64,000 bases of DNA from Hymenobacter citatus (GCF_014333615.1 NZ_JACSCY010000002.1:1-64000), one strand, 5' to 3'. Counted from the first letter of the stretch, positions 52,180 to 61,173 are shown. Notes: generated by a model not told the origin, from the letters alone. Numbers and translations are program-made.

Positions 52180-52259
52180 GTAGAGACGCATCCTTTCGTC
52201 TTGTCGTCCGCGTCGCCGGGGTCGTTCGACCGTAGAGACGCAAGGATGCACCTCTACGG
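52180..52259. repeat. Family E palindrome, imperfect copy E1
   Basis: TGTAGAGACGCATCCTTTCG then TCTTGTCG; right end GTAGAGACGCAAGGATGCACC then TCTACGG. It shares GTAGAGACGCA and TTGCGTCT elements with the better copy E2 at 60185. Confidence 0.75.
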
Positions 52260-52273
52260 TTGTGGCTAGCTAC

Positions 52274-53290
52274 CTATAAAACCGCCGTGGAGCGGCGCTT
52301 GATGAGTTTCGATTTCAGCTCCTGGCTCTGAGTAGGTAGGATTGGGCGATTCTTGAGGATTGCTTTGAACAGAATGCGCGCCGCTTCCCTACCCATTTCG
52401 TACGCAGGTTGGGCAATGGTGGTGAGGGGCGGGTCGAGCAGATCAGCAATTTCCAGATTGGAAAAGCTGATGATCTTCACGTCTTCCGGAATGCGGCGGC
52501 CCAACTGCCGGCACGCCAGGTAGCTGCTCATGGCCAGCGTTTCGACGGAGGCAAAGATGCCGTCGATAGCCGGATTTTGCTGCAGCAGCTCCTGCACTAA
52601 GGTTTGATTACGGTCTTTATCGGAGGTACCGTGCAGCAGCAGGGTAGGGTCGGGCGTGAAGCCGTGGGCCTGTAGGGCGTCGTGGTAGCCTTGCAGCCGC
52701 TTTTGCCCAATGGAGAGGCGGTCGGAGATAAGCAGGTGGGCAATGTGGCGGCAGCCGGCCTCCAGCAAATGCTGAGTGGCCTGGTAGCCGCTTTGGTAGT
52801 CGTCGGTGGTGATTTTGGCGGTAGCAAACTCCTCGCACACCCGGTCGAAAAACACCATGGGCGTGCGCCGGGCCTGTAGCTTGCCGAAGTGGGTGAAATC
52901 CTGCGTGGCACCCGCCACAGAGGCCAGTAGCCCATCCACCCGGCCGCTGGCAAGGTGTTGCACAATGGTGGCCTCCTGCGCGGCATCGTCGTGGGTGAGG
53001 TAGATCAGCACGTGGTAGTCGTTTTCGCGGGCTACCTCCTCAATGCCATTGATAGCCAATGAGAAAAAGTTGTTGGCTACTTCCGGAATCACCACGCCAA
53101 TAGTTTTGCTTTTCTGCCGGCGCAGGCTGCTGGCGTAGGGGTTGGGCTCGTAGCCCAGTTGCCGGGCCAGCTCCTGCACCTTGGCTTTGGTGGTCGCGCT
53201 TATCTCGTAGCTGTCGCTCAATGCCCTGGAAACGGTGGATACCGACAGGTTCAGTTCCTGAGCAAGTTGTTTGAGATTGACGGGGTTCAT
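52274..53290 (-). CDS. LacI-family transcriptional regulator
   Basis: A 338-residue repressor. The helix-turn-helix is LKQLAQELNLSVSTVSRALS at the N-terminus, hinge RRQKSKTIGVVIPEVAN, and a periplasmic-binding-like sensor domain with DGLLASVAG, ITTDDYQSGYQAT and HLLISDRLSIGQKRLQGY. It is the first gene of the sugar-acid region, transcribed away from it and next to the DUF6807 gene. Two LacI-like operator sites with a shared GCAAACGTT core are at 57717 and 57853, so it probably controls the cluster. Confidence 0.93.
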   Translation of the reverse strand: MNPVNLKQLAQELNLSVSTVSRALSDSYEISATTKAKVQELARQLGYEPNPYASSLRRQKSKTIGVVIPEVANNFFSLAINGIEEVARENDYHVLIYLTHDDAAQEATIVQHLASGRVDGLLASVAGATQDFTHFGKLQARRTPMVFFDRVCEEFATAKITTDDYQSGYQATQHLLEAGCRHIAHLLISDRLSIGQKRLQGYHDALQAHGFTPDPTLLLHGTSDKDRNQTLVQELLQQNPAIDGIFASVETLAMSSYLACRQLGRRIPEDVKIISFSNLEIADLLDPPLTTIAQPAYEMGREAARILFKAILKNRPILPTQSQELKSKLIKRRSTAVL

Positions 53291-53391
53291 CCCGAAAAAT
53301 AGCCATTATTTGCGTTTCTGCTTGAAATGACTGTGCTGCGAAGAGCTCTGTGGGAGGACAACACCTACTTCTTGCTCCTGAGCAGTACCAC

Positions 53392-53423
53392 GCAAAAAGC
53401 CCGGCCAGTTGGCCGGGCTTTGC
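53392..53423 (-). terminator. Intrinsic terminator downstream of DUF6807 gene
   Basis: On the minus strand GCAAAGCCCGGCC, AACT, GGCCGGGCTTTTTGC: stem plus T-run after the stop at 53474. Confidence 0.85.
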
Positions 53424-53473
53424 AATGGGGGTAGGGCGTTGCCGGGGAAGAAGCCGACGGCCTACCGACAAGC

Positions 53474-54520
53474 CTATTTAGTTGCGGCCACGCGCTTCTT
53501 GGCAAAGCTGGCAGCTGATTCCTCCACTTGTGCCGGTGCCAGCACCTTCGTGCCGTTGCTGATAACGACGCGGTAGCGGAAGCTCACCGACTCGCCTTTT
53601 TTAAGCTGTAGGTTTTTAGCCGATTTCCCTTCCGTAAATACCTTCTCGCCCAAAGGGTTGGCAGCAAACAAGCCATAGCCGCGGGCGTGCCAGAAGGTAG
53701 GGTAGTTTGGGTTGGCCGGGTGGTCGATGATGGCGACGCTGACGGAGTCGGTGCCCATTTTGCCGTAGGCCATGCACCAGGCGGCGCGGGTGCTCCAGGC
53801 GTCGTTGCCGCGCTTGCCGGCGCTGGTGAGGTAGGTGCCGTTGGCTACCTTATCGGTGCCACCCTTCACCACCGTCACGTTGCCTTTATCGTCAGTGAAC
53901 TTTTGATCTTTCGTCTCCGGGATTTGCAGGGCGTGAGCCAGGCGCAAGCCCAGCATGCCGTCTTTGGCATCGGTGAAGGTGACGGTGGTATTCGCCTTCA
54001 GGATAGTATAGCGGTCGATGATGCGCTGTTGGGCAGTGCCGCTGAATTCCAGGCGGGTGGTTTCCTCCAGGAGCACGTCGCGTTGCTGGTTGGTCCAGTT
54101 GGCGTGGTAGGCGAGCGTGCCGGTAGGGCCGTTAGTGGTTTCTAGAATCTTATCCGTCCGAATCCAACCGTAACCCGCCTTTTTCTCGGCCGGAATGGCG
54201 TAGGAGTTGTTCCAGAAATCCAGGCCGTTCACGTTCTCGAAGTTGAACCACAGACCCAGGTGGTGGGGGTGGTCGGTAGGGTCGTCGGGTTGGGGCGCCA
54301 CGGGAAAGCCGCGGGTAACTACTGTGCCATTGGCCGCACGCAAGGGGTAGAGCACGGGCTTCTCCAGCGTATCGGGGTAGAGGAAGCTGGTAAAGAGCTG
54401 CTTGCCCACAAACACATCGATTTTGTGGGCCTTCGGGTCTTTGGCCAGTCGTACAGGTTGCGCCTGCTGCGCGTGTGCGCTGAAGCCGCTGAGCAAGAGT
54501 AGGTAGAGGATCTTCTTCAT
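53474..54520 (-). CDS. DUF6807 (PmoA family) exported protein
   Basis: A 348-residue protein with a signal peptide (MKKILYLLLLSGFSAHAQ). The middle is a beta-rich domain with DPTDHPHHLGLWFNFENVNGLDFW, the family hallmark, and a later VAIIDHPANPNYPTFWHARGYGLF. The PmoA label is historical; these proteins are not methane oxygenase subunits and their activity is unknown. They recur beside Gfo/Idh and DUF1080 proteins in Bacteroidota glycan loci, as here. ATG 54520 gives the signal peptide; the longer frame does not. Confidence 0.9.
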   Translation of the reverse strand: MKKILYLLLLSGFSAHAQQAQPVRLAKDPKAHKIDVFVGKQLFTSFLYPDTLEKPVLYPLRAANGTVVTRGFPVAPQPDDPTDHPHHLGLWFNFENVNGLDFWNNSYAIPAEKKAGYGWIRTDKILETTNGPTGTLAYHANWTNQQRDVLLEETTRLEFSGTAQQRIIDRYTILKANTTVTFTDAKDGMLGLRLAHALQIPETKDQKFTDDKGNVTVVKGGTDKVANGTYLTSAGKRGNDAWSTRAAWCMAYGKMGTDSVSVAIIDHPANPNYPTFWHARGYGLFAANPLGEKVFTEGKSAKNLQLKKGESVSFRYRVVISNGTKVLAPAQVEESAASFAKKRVAATK

Positions 54521-54588
54521 ACAAATCTGGGCAAGCAATGCTAGGGCTTCGCGGCCGAGCTTCCTCTCCACAAAAGAAAGACTATAGC

Positions 54589-54723
54589 TAACCTGAGTTG
54601 CGGAGCAGCCGCGTAGCGGCGGAAGGTTTGTAGAAAAAAGCATTTCCGGACTGCCGCGCCGCGTAGCGGTGCAAGAAACGCCTTTTCTTGCACCGCTACG
54701 CGGCTGCTCCGCAACTCAGGTTA
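54589..54723. repeat. Family F palindrome
   Basis: TAACCTGAGTTGCGGAGCAG then CCGCGTAGCGG is inverted as CCGCTACGCGG then CTGCTCCGCAACTCAGGTTA (31-bp perfect arms). Nested inside is CCGCGTAGCGGTGCAAGA with TCTTGCACCGCTACGCGG. Only copy in the window; it lies between the DUF6807 and Gfo/Idh genes. Confidence 0.92.
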
Positions 54724-54735
54724 GGTAGGAGCTTA

Positions 54736-56091
54736 TCAAATGGTAAACACCTTGCCGCCTACCATCACTTCCTGCGTTTTTTCGTCGAAAGTGGCTTTCA
54801 GGCCGGTGTGGCTGGCGGCGGTGGTCATGATGTTGGCAATGGAGTGGCTGTAGCCGGCCTCCACGGGCGCGTTGGTTTCCTTGCGGCTGCGAATGCACTC
54901 CATCCAGTTGCGCACGTGGTTGGAGGTCAGCACGTCGCCGCCGGTATTGGCCGAAGCCACCGCCGCTTCGGTGTTCGACAGGCTGAACTCCTGCAACAGG
55001 TTAGGCTGCATGTGCATGGCTTCGGCGTGGCGCTTGGTGAGGCCACCGCTAGGCGACACCTTGTTGGTAATCAGGTTTAACTCGCCACCGTTGGAGTAAT
55101 AAATTTCGGCCGGGCGCTCGTCGCCGTTGTGCATGCGCGAGGCAAACACCACCTGAAAGCCCTGCGACGGGTCGTTCTCCGGGCCATAGTCGAACACCGA
55201 CGTGATGGTGTCCCAGTTGCGGCGGCCGTCTTTCCACATATAAATACCACCGTTGGCCACCACGCTGCGCGGGTGCTTCAGGCCCGTAAACCAGTGCACG
55301 GTGTCAATCTGGTGCGACATCCACTGACCCGGCAGGCCCGAGGAGTAGGGCCAGAACAAGCGGTACTCCAGGTACTTGCGCGGGTCGTAGGCTTCCATCG
55401 GGCGGTTCATCAGGTAGCGCTTCCAGTCAATGTCTTCCTGGCGCAGCTCGCTCACCAACTCTGGCCGACGCCATCGGCCCGGCTGATTCACGTTCCAGCT
55501 CAGCTCTACCATCGTGATGGGCCCAAACTTACCCGACTTGATGTACTGCTCGGCGGCTTTGTAATTGGCGCCACTGCGGCGTTGCGAACCTATTTGGATA
55601 ATCTGCTTCGAAGCCTTCACGGCCTTCAGGGCCGCGCGGTTGTCAGCCATGGTTTCGGCAAAGGGCTTTTCCACGTAGGCGTCGCAGCCGGCCTTCACCG
55701 CCTCAATGGTGTGCAGGGCGTGCTGAAAATCGGCCGTGCCAATGAACACCGCGTCGATGCCCTTGCTAGCGTACATTTCCTCATTGTTGCGGTAGGCCGC
55801 CACGTTATGGCCCATTTTCTCTTTCCACATGGCAGCTCCTTCCTCGCGGCGGCGCTTCCAGATATCGGATACGCCTACCAAGTCGAAGTTCAACTCTTTG
55901 TAGTGGTTCAAAAAACAGGGCATGTGGGTGTTGCGGTGGCGGTCGGAAAAGCCGACCACGCCTACCCGCACCCGGTCGTTGGCACCAATAATGCGTTTGT
56001 AGCTGCTGGCCGACCACGCCACCTGCGGCAGCATGGCACCGGCACCGGCCACGGCTAATTGTTGAAGAAAAACACGACGGGGAGTAGACAT
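54736..56091 (-). CDS. Gfo/Idh/MocA-family oxidoreductase, Tat-exported
   Basis: A 451-residue NAD(P)-type oxidoreductase. The Tat-type leader is TPRRVFLQQLAVAGAGAMLPQ. The Rossmann fold starts with VRVGVVGFSDRHR, the catalytic region is EKPFAETMADN, and the C-terminal domain carries GQWMSHQIDTVHWF with a catalytic His-type residue. Such proteins oxidise or reduce sugars, often at C3. Export with a retained cofactor would place it in the periplasm. It is 38 bases downstream of the DUF1080 protein on the same strand, suggesting one operon. Confidence 0.92.
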   Translation of the reverse strand: MSTPRRVFLQQLAVAGAGAMLPQVAWSASSYKRIIGANDRVRVGVVGFSDRHRNTHMPCFLNHYKELNFDLVGVSDIWKRRREEGAAMWKEKMGHNVAAYRNNEEMYASKGIDAVFIGTADFQHALHTIEAVKAGCDAYVEKPFAETMADNRAALKAVKASKQIIQIGSQRRSGANYKAAEQYIKSGKFGPITMVELSWNVNQPGRWRRPELVSELRQEDIDWKRYLMNRPMEAYDPRKYLEYRLFWPYSSGLPGQWMSHQIDTVHWFTGLKHPRSVVANGGIYMWKDGRRNWDTITSVFDYGPENDPSQGFQVVFASRMHNGDERPAEIYYSNGGELNLITNKVSPSGGLTKRHAEAMHMQPNLLQEFSLSNTEAAVASANTGGDVLTSNHVRNWMECIRSRKETNAPVEAGYSHSIANIMTTAASHTGLKATFDEKTQEVMVGGKVFTI

Positions 56092-56129
56092 AGTAGTTTG
56101 TATTTAGCTGTTCGGGGGTGGGGCAGGGA

Positions 56130-57509
56130 CTATTTCAGTTCTTTTATCTTGATGCTGCGGAAAGAAACGCGGTTGCCGTGGTCTTGCAATAGCAGGTGAC
56201 CTTTTGGCGCTTCCCCGAAGTTAGGCCACACCTTGTATTTGCTGATGGCTACCAAATCTTTAAAGTCTTTGGAGCCACGCTCGTACTCCAGTACCTTCGA
56301 GCCATTGAGGTAGTGCTCCACGTGGTTGTTGGGGTAGACCACCACGCGGCCCACGTTCCACTCGCCAATAGGATGGATAAAGCGCGGCGACTTATCGGCC
56401 TTAATCAGGTCGTAGAGCGAGGCTAGGGTGCGGTTGCCGTCGCGCCCAAGCTTGGCGTCGGGGTGCAGCTCGTCGTCGAGCACCTGGTATTCCAAGCCAA
56501 TAGCCGAGCCTTTCGTTTTCTCGTCCAGGGTCACGAAGTACTTCACGCCGCTGTTGGCGCCGGGCGTCAGCTTGAACTCAAACGACAGGTCGAAGGCGCC
56601 GTACTGGTTGTCGCTCACAATGTCGCCGCCGTTGGCTGCCTCCTTGCCTTCCGACGACAGCACCGTCATGGTACCGTCCGTCACCTGCCAGCCCTGGGTC
56701 GGGAAGGCGCCACCCTTGGCGCTATGCCAGCCCTTGTTGGTTTTGCCGTCGAACAGCAGCTTCCAGCCGCCTTTCTTTTCGCTAGCTGTGAGTGCGTTGG
56801 GCTCAAAGTTTACCACGTACACATCAGCCGGGAAAGGGGTAGGCTGCAAGTTGGTGGTCTTGATTTTGATATCCTTGAAGTAGATTTTCTTGCCCTCCTG
56901 TGCTTTGTCGCTGATGCCATGCACTTGCAGGCCAATAAAGCCCTTGGGGTCCAGCGGGTCTACCACGTAGGCCACGGGCACGTTGTTGAGCCACGTTTTC
57001 GTCTCGTTGCCGATGCACTCAATTTTGAGGTGGTTGTACTGCCCGGCCTTGTAGGCCGTTTTGGCCTCGGGGTGCAGGTCCAGAGGGTAGAGCCACTGCC
57101 GGCGCGCCTCGTCGTAGATGCCACCCGACCAGCTCCGCGCCGAGGGGTCTATTTCCACCTGCCGGCCATACACCTTGCCCTTCTGCTGGGGCGAGTCGAA
57201 GTGGCTGCGGGTTTGCACGCCGGAGTTGCCCTCAGTGCTTTCCATTTTGATATCGAGTTCCAGCACAAAGTCGCCGTACTCTTTCTCCGTCACCAGAAAC
57301 GTGTTGCCGGAGTTCATCACGGTGGTGCCCACAATGGCGCCGTTTTCCACCTTGTAGTCGGCGGTACCGGCCAGTTTCTTCCAGCCCTTCAGCGTTTTGC
57401 CGTCGAACAGGTTTTGCCAGGCGTCGGCGGGCGAGGGTGCCGGCGGTTGGTGGAAGGCTGTTAGGCAGAAGGTAGTGGCGCAGGCGGTCAGAAAGGTCGT
57501 TGGTTTCAA
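56130..57509 (-). CDS. Double DUF1080 protein (3-keto-glycoside hydrolase-like)
   Basis: A 459-residue exported protein with two tandem DUF1080 (3-keto-disaccharide hydrolase) jelly-roll domains: first from WQNLFDGKTLKGWKK with NSGVQTRSHFD, second from WKLLFDGKTNKGWHS with NSGVKYFV. The repeated LFDGKT...GW entry and NSGV mark each unit. In characterised Bacteroides systems such domains cleave 3-keto-glycosides by elimination after Gfo/Idh oxidation. Here the pair lies directly upstream of a Tat-exported Gfo/Idh gene. Substrate is unknown. Confidence 0.92.
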   Translation of the reverse strand: MKPTTFLTACATTFCLTAFHQPPAPSPADAWQNLFDGKTLKGWKKLAGTADYKVENGAIVGTTVMNSGNTFLVTEKEYGDFVLELDIKMESTEGNSGVQTRSHFDSPQQKGKVYGRQVEIDPSARSWSGGIYDEARRQWLYPLDLHPEAKTAYKAGQYNHLKIECIGNETKTWLNNVPVAYVVDPLDPKGFIGLQVHGISDKAQEGKKIYFKDIKIKTTNLQPTPFPADVYVVNFEPNALTASEKKGGWKLLFDGKTNKGWHSAKGGAFPTQGWQVTDGTMTVLSSEGKEAANGGDIVSDNQYGAFDLSFEFKLTPGANSGVKYFVTLDEKTKGSAIGLEYQVLDDELHPDAKLGRDGNRTLASLYDLIKADKSPRFIHPIGEWNVGRVVVYPNNHVEHYLNGSKVLEYERGSKDFKDLVAISKYKVWPNFGEAPKGHLLLQDHGNRVSFRSIKIKELK

Positions 57510-57716
57510 GGAATAGGGGATAAGGTGGTACAGAGTCGTTGTTGGGGGGGGAGTAAGCTACTCTTTTTTAGAAGCATAGCTCGGCTGCTGAGGCTTCTCG
57601 CCGACGAATAGAAACACTGGTTTCCCAATAGTTGCTCGGTAGCCCAGCGCATACCGAGGTGTTGGGTGCTCATCGAATGCCTACCACTGTCTAGCTTACT
57701 GCATTGACGCAGGTAC

Positions 57717-57730
57717 GCTAACGTTTGCGG
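57717..57730. promoter_or_regulatory. Putative LacI-type operator 1
   Basis: GCTAACGTTTGCGG, in reverse CCGCAAACGTTAGC, has the GCAAACGTT core with central CG typical of LacI-family operators. It lies in the 57510-57945 gap (436 bases, no gene) between divergent sugar-acid operons. Confidence 0.6.
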
Positions 57731-57852
57731 CTCCAGCGAGAACGAAAGAACGATGCTGCACTATGCGAAATAAGATACATGTGAGGCACTTGACGGGATT
57801 AGTAAACCTATGGAAAGGAACTTCCACTTCAAAAAAACCGCTGTATAATCTA

Positions 57853-57866
57853 TGCAAACGTTTCCG
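57853..57866. promoter_or_regulatory. Putative LacI-type operator 2
   Basis: TGCAAACGTTTCCG shares GCAAACGTT with operator 1. It lies 80 bases before the ApbE start. The two sites are about 136 bases apart centre to centre, close to 13 helical turns, which would allow looping. Confidence 0.6.
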
Positions 57867-57945
57867 TAGATAGTGCACAGACAAAGTATAGAGTTCCCTA
57901 AAAGGGCTGTAGCTTGTCGACTGCCTCCTGCCTTACCATTCCGTA

Positions 57946-58947
57946 GTGCGATTTTTACTGCTCATACTAGCTTGTTTCTGGAGCCACGCGCCGGTTCCCG
58001 TGGTGCGGGCGTTTCAGCTGCGCGGCTATGCCCAGGGCACTACCTATACCCTCACGTACTACGCTACCGATAGCCTCGTAACCAAGGCCGAAGTGACGCA
58101 ACAACTGGCCGAAATAGACGCCTCGCTGTCGCTCTACCAGGCAGGTTCCCTCATCAACCGCTTCAACGCCGCCCCGCGGGGCGTGCGCGCCGACCAGCAC
58201 CTGCAACGCGTGGTGCGCAAGGCCCTGGAGGTGTACCGCGCCACCGATGGCCTGTTTGATGCCACCGTAGAGCCACTGGTGCAGGCCTGGGGCTTCGGCC
58301 ACCAGCCCGCGGCCGGGGCGCCTACCCCCGCCACTATTAAGACCCTCCTGCGCAGCGTAGGCTCCGACAAGCTGACGTTGCGCGGCGATTCGCTGCTCAA
58401 GCAAGTGCCTACCCTGCACCTCGACCTCAACGGCATTGCCCAGGGCTATACCGTGGATGTGTTGGCGGCCCTGCTAGAGCGCCACGGCATTCGGGACTAC
58501 GTGGTGGAGCTGGGCGGCGAGCTGCGGGTGCGGGGCCACCGGCAGCCGGGCGGCGAGCTGCTGCGCATCGGCATCGAGCGGCCCGATACCAGCGCCTTCG
58601 CTGCGCCGGCCTTGCAGCAGGTGATTGGCCTCACGGCGGGCGGCGTCACCACCTCCGGCAACTACCGCAAGTTTCGGCGGGTAGGGGGGCAGCCAGCGGC
58701 GCACCTCATCAACCCCAAAACGGGCTACCCCTTTCGCAATGAGTTGATTAGCGTGACCGTGGTAGCCTCCGATGCCCTCACGGCCGACGCCTACGACAAC
58801 GCCCTGATGGGCATGGGGCTAGACCGCGCCCTGTCGTTTTTGCGACAAAATCCTGATCTTCAGGCTTATTTTATTTATCAGCGCCCTAGTGGCGCCGTGG
58901 CTGATACGGCTACTTCGGGCTTTACCAAACTCCTGCTCCATCCATGA
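57946..58947 (+). CDS. apbE: FAD:protein FMN transferase
   Basis: Attaches FMN covalently to threonines of exported flavoproteins. A 333-residue protein with a short hydrophobic leader (MRFLLLILAC, a possible short lipobox at Cys10). ApbE motifs: GTTYTLTYYA near the start, SLYQAGSLINRFN, DLNGIAQGYTVD and VELGGELRVRG, with the acidic metal site ASDALTADAYDNALMGMG near the C-terminus. The start is GTG 57946. Its stop overlaps the ATG of the second Gfo/Idh gene by four bases, a tight coupling unusual for ApbE. Confidence 0.93.
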   Translation: MRFLLLILACFWSHAPVPVVRAFQLRGYAQGTTYTLTYYATDSLVTKAEVTQQLAEIDASLSLYQAGSLINRFNAAPRGVRADQHLQRVVRKALEVYRATDGLFDATVEPLVQAWGFGHQPAAGAPTPATIKTLLRSVGSDKLTLRGDSLLKQVPTLHLDLNGIAQGYTVDVLAALLERHGIRDYVVELGGELRVRGHRQPGGELLRIGIERPDTSAFAAPALQQVIGLTAGGVTTSGNYRKFRRVGGQPAAHLINPKTGYPFRNELISVTVVASDALTADAYDNALMGMGLDRALSFLRQNPDLQAYFIYQRPSGAVADTATSGFTKLLLHP

Positions 58948-60161
58948 CAACTGACTTCCTCCGCCGAGATTTTATCAAGAAAACCGGGCTGCTGACCAGT
59001 GGGTTGCTGCTGCACAGCCAGATGATGGATGCCTTTGCCGCGCCCGCTGCGGCCGGTAAGCTCAAAGTGGGCGTCATTGGCTGCGGCGACCGGGGCACGG
59101 GCCTGCTCAAGATCATCAATGACCTACCCGATAAGTATGAAGTGACGGCCCTGTGTGACGAGCTGCCGTTCCGCCTCACCAATGCCCTGAAGGTGAAATC
59201 GGCCGCGAAAGCCAAAACCTACCTCGACTACCGCGCCCTGCTGGACTCGCGCCAAGTGGAGGCCGTGATTATTGCCGTGCCCCTCTACCTGCATTTTGAG
59301 GTAGCCAAGGCCTCGCTGCTGGCCGGCAAGCAGGTGTACCTCGAAAAAACCATGACCTACGACATTCCGCAGGCCCTGGAGCTGGTGCAGCTGGCCCGGC
59401 AGCGGCCTAACCAAACGGTGCAGGTAGGGCACCAGTACCGTTACTCGCCGCTCTATTATAAGGTGAAGGAGATGATCGACAAGGGCTATCTGGGCAAGGT
59501 GACGCAGATTGACTGCCGCTGGGACCGGAACGGCAGCTGGCGCCGGCACGTGCCCGAGCCGGGACTGGAGCGCAAAATCAACTGGCGCATGTACCGCGAG
59601 TACTCGGGTGGGCTGGCCGCCGAGCTGCTTTCCCACCAGATCGACTTCATCAACTGGGCCTTCAACACCCACGCCGACGAGCTGTTTGGCACCGGCGGCA
59701 TCGACTACTACAAGGACGGCCGCGAAACCTACGACAACGTACAGGTGATGGCGCGTTACGCCAAGGAGGGCATGGTCGGCAACTTCGGCGCCACCTGCGG
59801 CAATGCCTACGACGGCTACCTGTTCAAGCTGAAAGGCACCCGCGGCACCATCTCCCTGCTCATCGACGAGGGCGTGTACTACCCCGAAAAGGACACGCTG
59901 AAAGAGTACGGCACCGTGGACGGCGTGACGGGCGCCACCAAAATCACCTGGGACAAAAACGGCGGCATTCCCATCCAAACCGGCCCGCTGAAGGATGGTT
60001 CCTGGTACGCGCTGAACGAGTTTCACCGCACCGTGCACGAAAAAAAGCTGCCCGATTCCAATGTCTTCACCGGGGCCAAAGTGGCCTGCACCGTGCACAT
60101 GGCCAACCAGGCTATCTACAATCGCACCATTGAGCGGTGGCAGCCCGAATACAACGTGTAG
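58944..60161 (+). CDS. Gfo/Idh/MocA-family oxidoreductase, Tat-exported (second)
   Basis: A 405-residue protein with Tat motif RRDFIKKTG and hydrophobic segment LLTSGLLLHSQMM. The Rossmann motif is VGVIGCGDRGTG, catalytic lysine region LEKTMTYDIPQ, and later AELLSHQIDFINW. It is a distinct paralogue of the Gfo/Idh at 54736. Coupled by a four-base overlap to apbE, it likely oxidises a sugar in the periplasm. The linked ApbE hints that electrons may pass to a flavinylated carrier, but that is a speculation. Confidence 0.92.
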   Translation: MTTDFLRRDFIKKTGLLTSGLLLHSQMMDAFAAPAAAGKLKVGVIGCGDRGTGLLKIINDLPDKYEVTALCDELPFRLTNALKVKSAAKAKTYLDYRALLDSRQVEAVIIAVPLYLHFEVAKASLLAGKQVYLEKTMTYDIPQALELVQLARQRPNQTVQVGHQYRYSPLYYKVKEMIDKGYLGKVTQIDCRWDRNGSWRRHVPEPGLERKINWRMYREYSGGLAAELLSHQIDFINWAFNTHADELFGTGGIDYYKDGRETYDNVQVMARYAKEGMVGNFGATCGNAYDGYLFKLKGTRGTISLLIDEGVYYPEKDTLKEYGTVDGVTGATKITWDKNGGIPIQTGPLKDGSWYALNEFHRTVHEKKLPDSNVFTGAKVACTVHMANQAIYNRTIERWQPEYNV

Positions 60162-60184
60162 GGTAGGGCGCTGAGTAGCTGTGT

Positions 60185-60281
60185 TGAACGATGTAGAGAC
60201 GCATAGTTGCGTCTCGTCGGCCGCGCCGCGTGGCTGGATTTCGTTCAACGACAAGACGCAAGTATGCGTCTCTACATCGTT
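60185..60281. repeat. Family E palindrome, copy E2
   Basis: GAACGATGTAGAGACGCATA then GTTGCGTCT is mirrored as AGACGCAAGTATGCGTC then TCTACATCGTTC (29-bp arms, one or two mismatches), loop about 40 bases. Inserted between the second Gfo/Idh gene and the SDR gene. Confidence 0.9.
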
Positions 60282-60340
60282 CCAACGACTTACCGATCTA
60301 ACTCAAATAACTTCCAAAGCATCATTTTAGCAGCTTTTGC

Positions 60341-61156
60341 ATGACCGATTCGTTTTCCCTGCGGGACAAAGTAATAGTGGTAACCGGCGGCACCGGCATT
60401 TTGGGCGACGCTTTCATTAACGGCATTGTGGCGGCGGGTGGCGCCGTAGGCATCCTGGGGCGCAACGCTGAGGTAGCCCAGGCTCGCGCCGAAGCCATTC
60501 AGCAGCAAGGGGGTAGGGCCGTGGCGCTGGTGGCCGATGTGCTGGAAGAAACCGAGCTGCAAGTCGCCTGTCAGCAGGTAATGGATACGTTTGGGCGGAT
60601 GGATGGCCTCGTGAATGGCGCCGGCGGCAATGCTCCCGATGGCGTATTGGACCCCGCCGAGGATGTGTTCAAAATGAACCTGGCCGGTATGAAGCGCGTG
60701 ATGGACCTGAACGTGTGGGGCACCGTGCTGCCTACCCAAGTGTTCGGGCCGGCCCTGGCCGAGTCGGGCGCGGGTAGCATCGTCAACATCTCCTCCATGA
60801 ATTCCAAGCGGGCCATTACCAAGGTGCTGGGCTACAACATGGGCAAAGCCGCCGTGGACTGCTATAACCAGTGGTTTGCGGTGGAAATGGCTAACCGCTA
60901 CGGCGACAAGCTGCGCATGAATGCCTTGGCGCCCGGCTTCTTCCTCACCGAGCAAAACCGTAGCCTGCTCACCAACCCCGACGGCAGCTTCACCGCCCGC
61001 GGCGAAAAAGTCATCCGCCAAACGCCCTTCCAGCGCTTCGGCCACCCCGATGAATTGCAGGGCGCCCTGGTATGGCTGCTCAGCGACGCCTCCAAATTCG
61101 TGACCGGCTCCATGATTTGCGTGGACGGCGGCTTTTCTATTTTTGGCGGCGTGTAA
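60341..61156 (+). CDS. SDR-family oxidoreductase, D-mannonate oxidoreductase-like
   Basis: A 271-residue cytoplasmic short-chain dehydrogenase. NAD(P) motif VVTGGTGILGDAF, NGAGGNAPDG, catalytic serine in NISSMN, and YNMGKAAVD holding the catalytic Tyr-x-x-x-Lys, here YNMGK. The C-terminus is FVTGSMICVDGGFSIFGGV. SDRs of this subgroup next to uxuA are commonly annotated as D-mannonate oxidoreductases, converting fructuronate to mannonate in place of UxuB. It directly precedes uxuA with a family D palindrome between. Confidence 0.9.
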   Translation: MTDSFSLRDKVIVVTGGTGILGDAFINGIVAAGGAVGILGRNAEVAQARAEAIQQQGGRAVALVADVLEETELQVACQQVMDTFGRMDGLVNGAGGNAPDGVLDPAEDVFKMNLAGMKRVMDLNVWGTVLPTQVFGPALAESGAGSIVNISSMNSKRAITKVLGYNMGKAAVDCYNQWFAVEMANRYGDKLRMNALAPGFFLTEQNRSLLTNPDGSFTARGEKVIRQTPFQRFGHPDELQGALVWLLSDASKFVTGSMICVDGGFSIFGGV

Positions 61157-61173
61157 ACCCATCGTGCGAGGTA

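Noticed and set aside
55129..56058. 309-codon plus-strand ORF opposite the first Gfo/Idh gene
   Set aside because: Antisense shadow without recognisable features.
56463..57464. 333-codon plus-strand ORF opposite the DUF1080 protein
   Set aside because: Antisense shadow; the minus-strand double DUF1080 is convincing.
59124..60254. 376-codon minus-strand ORF opposite the second Gfo/Idh gene
   Set aside because: Valine/His/Gly-rich antisense shadow with no motif; the plus-strand gene is clear.
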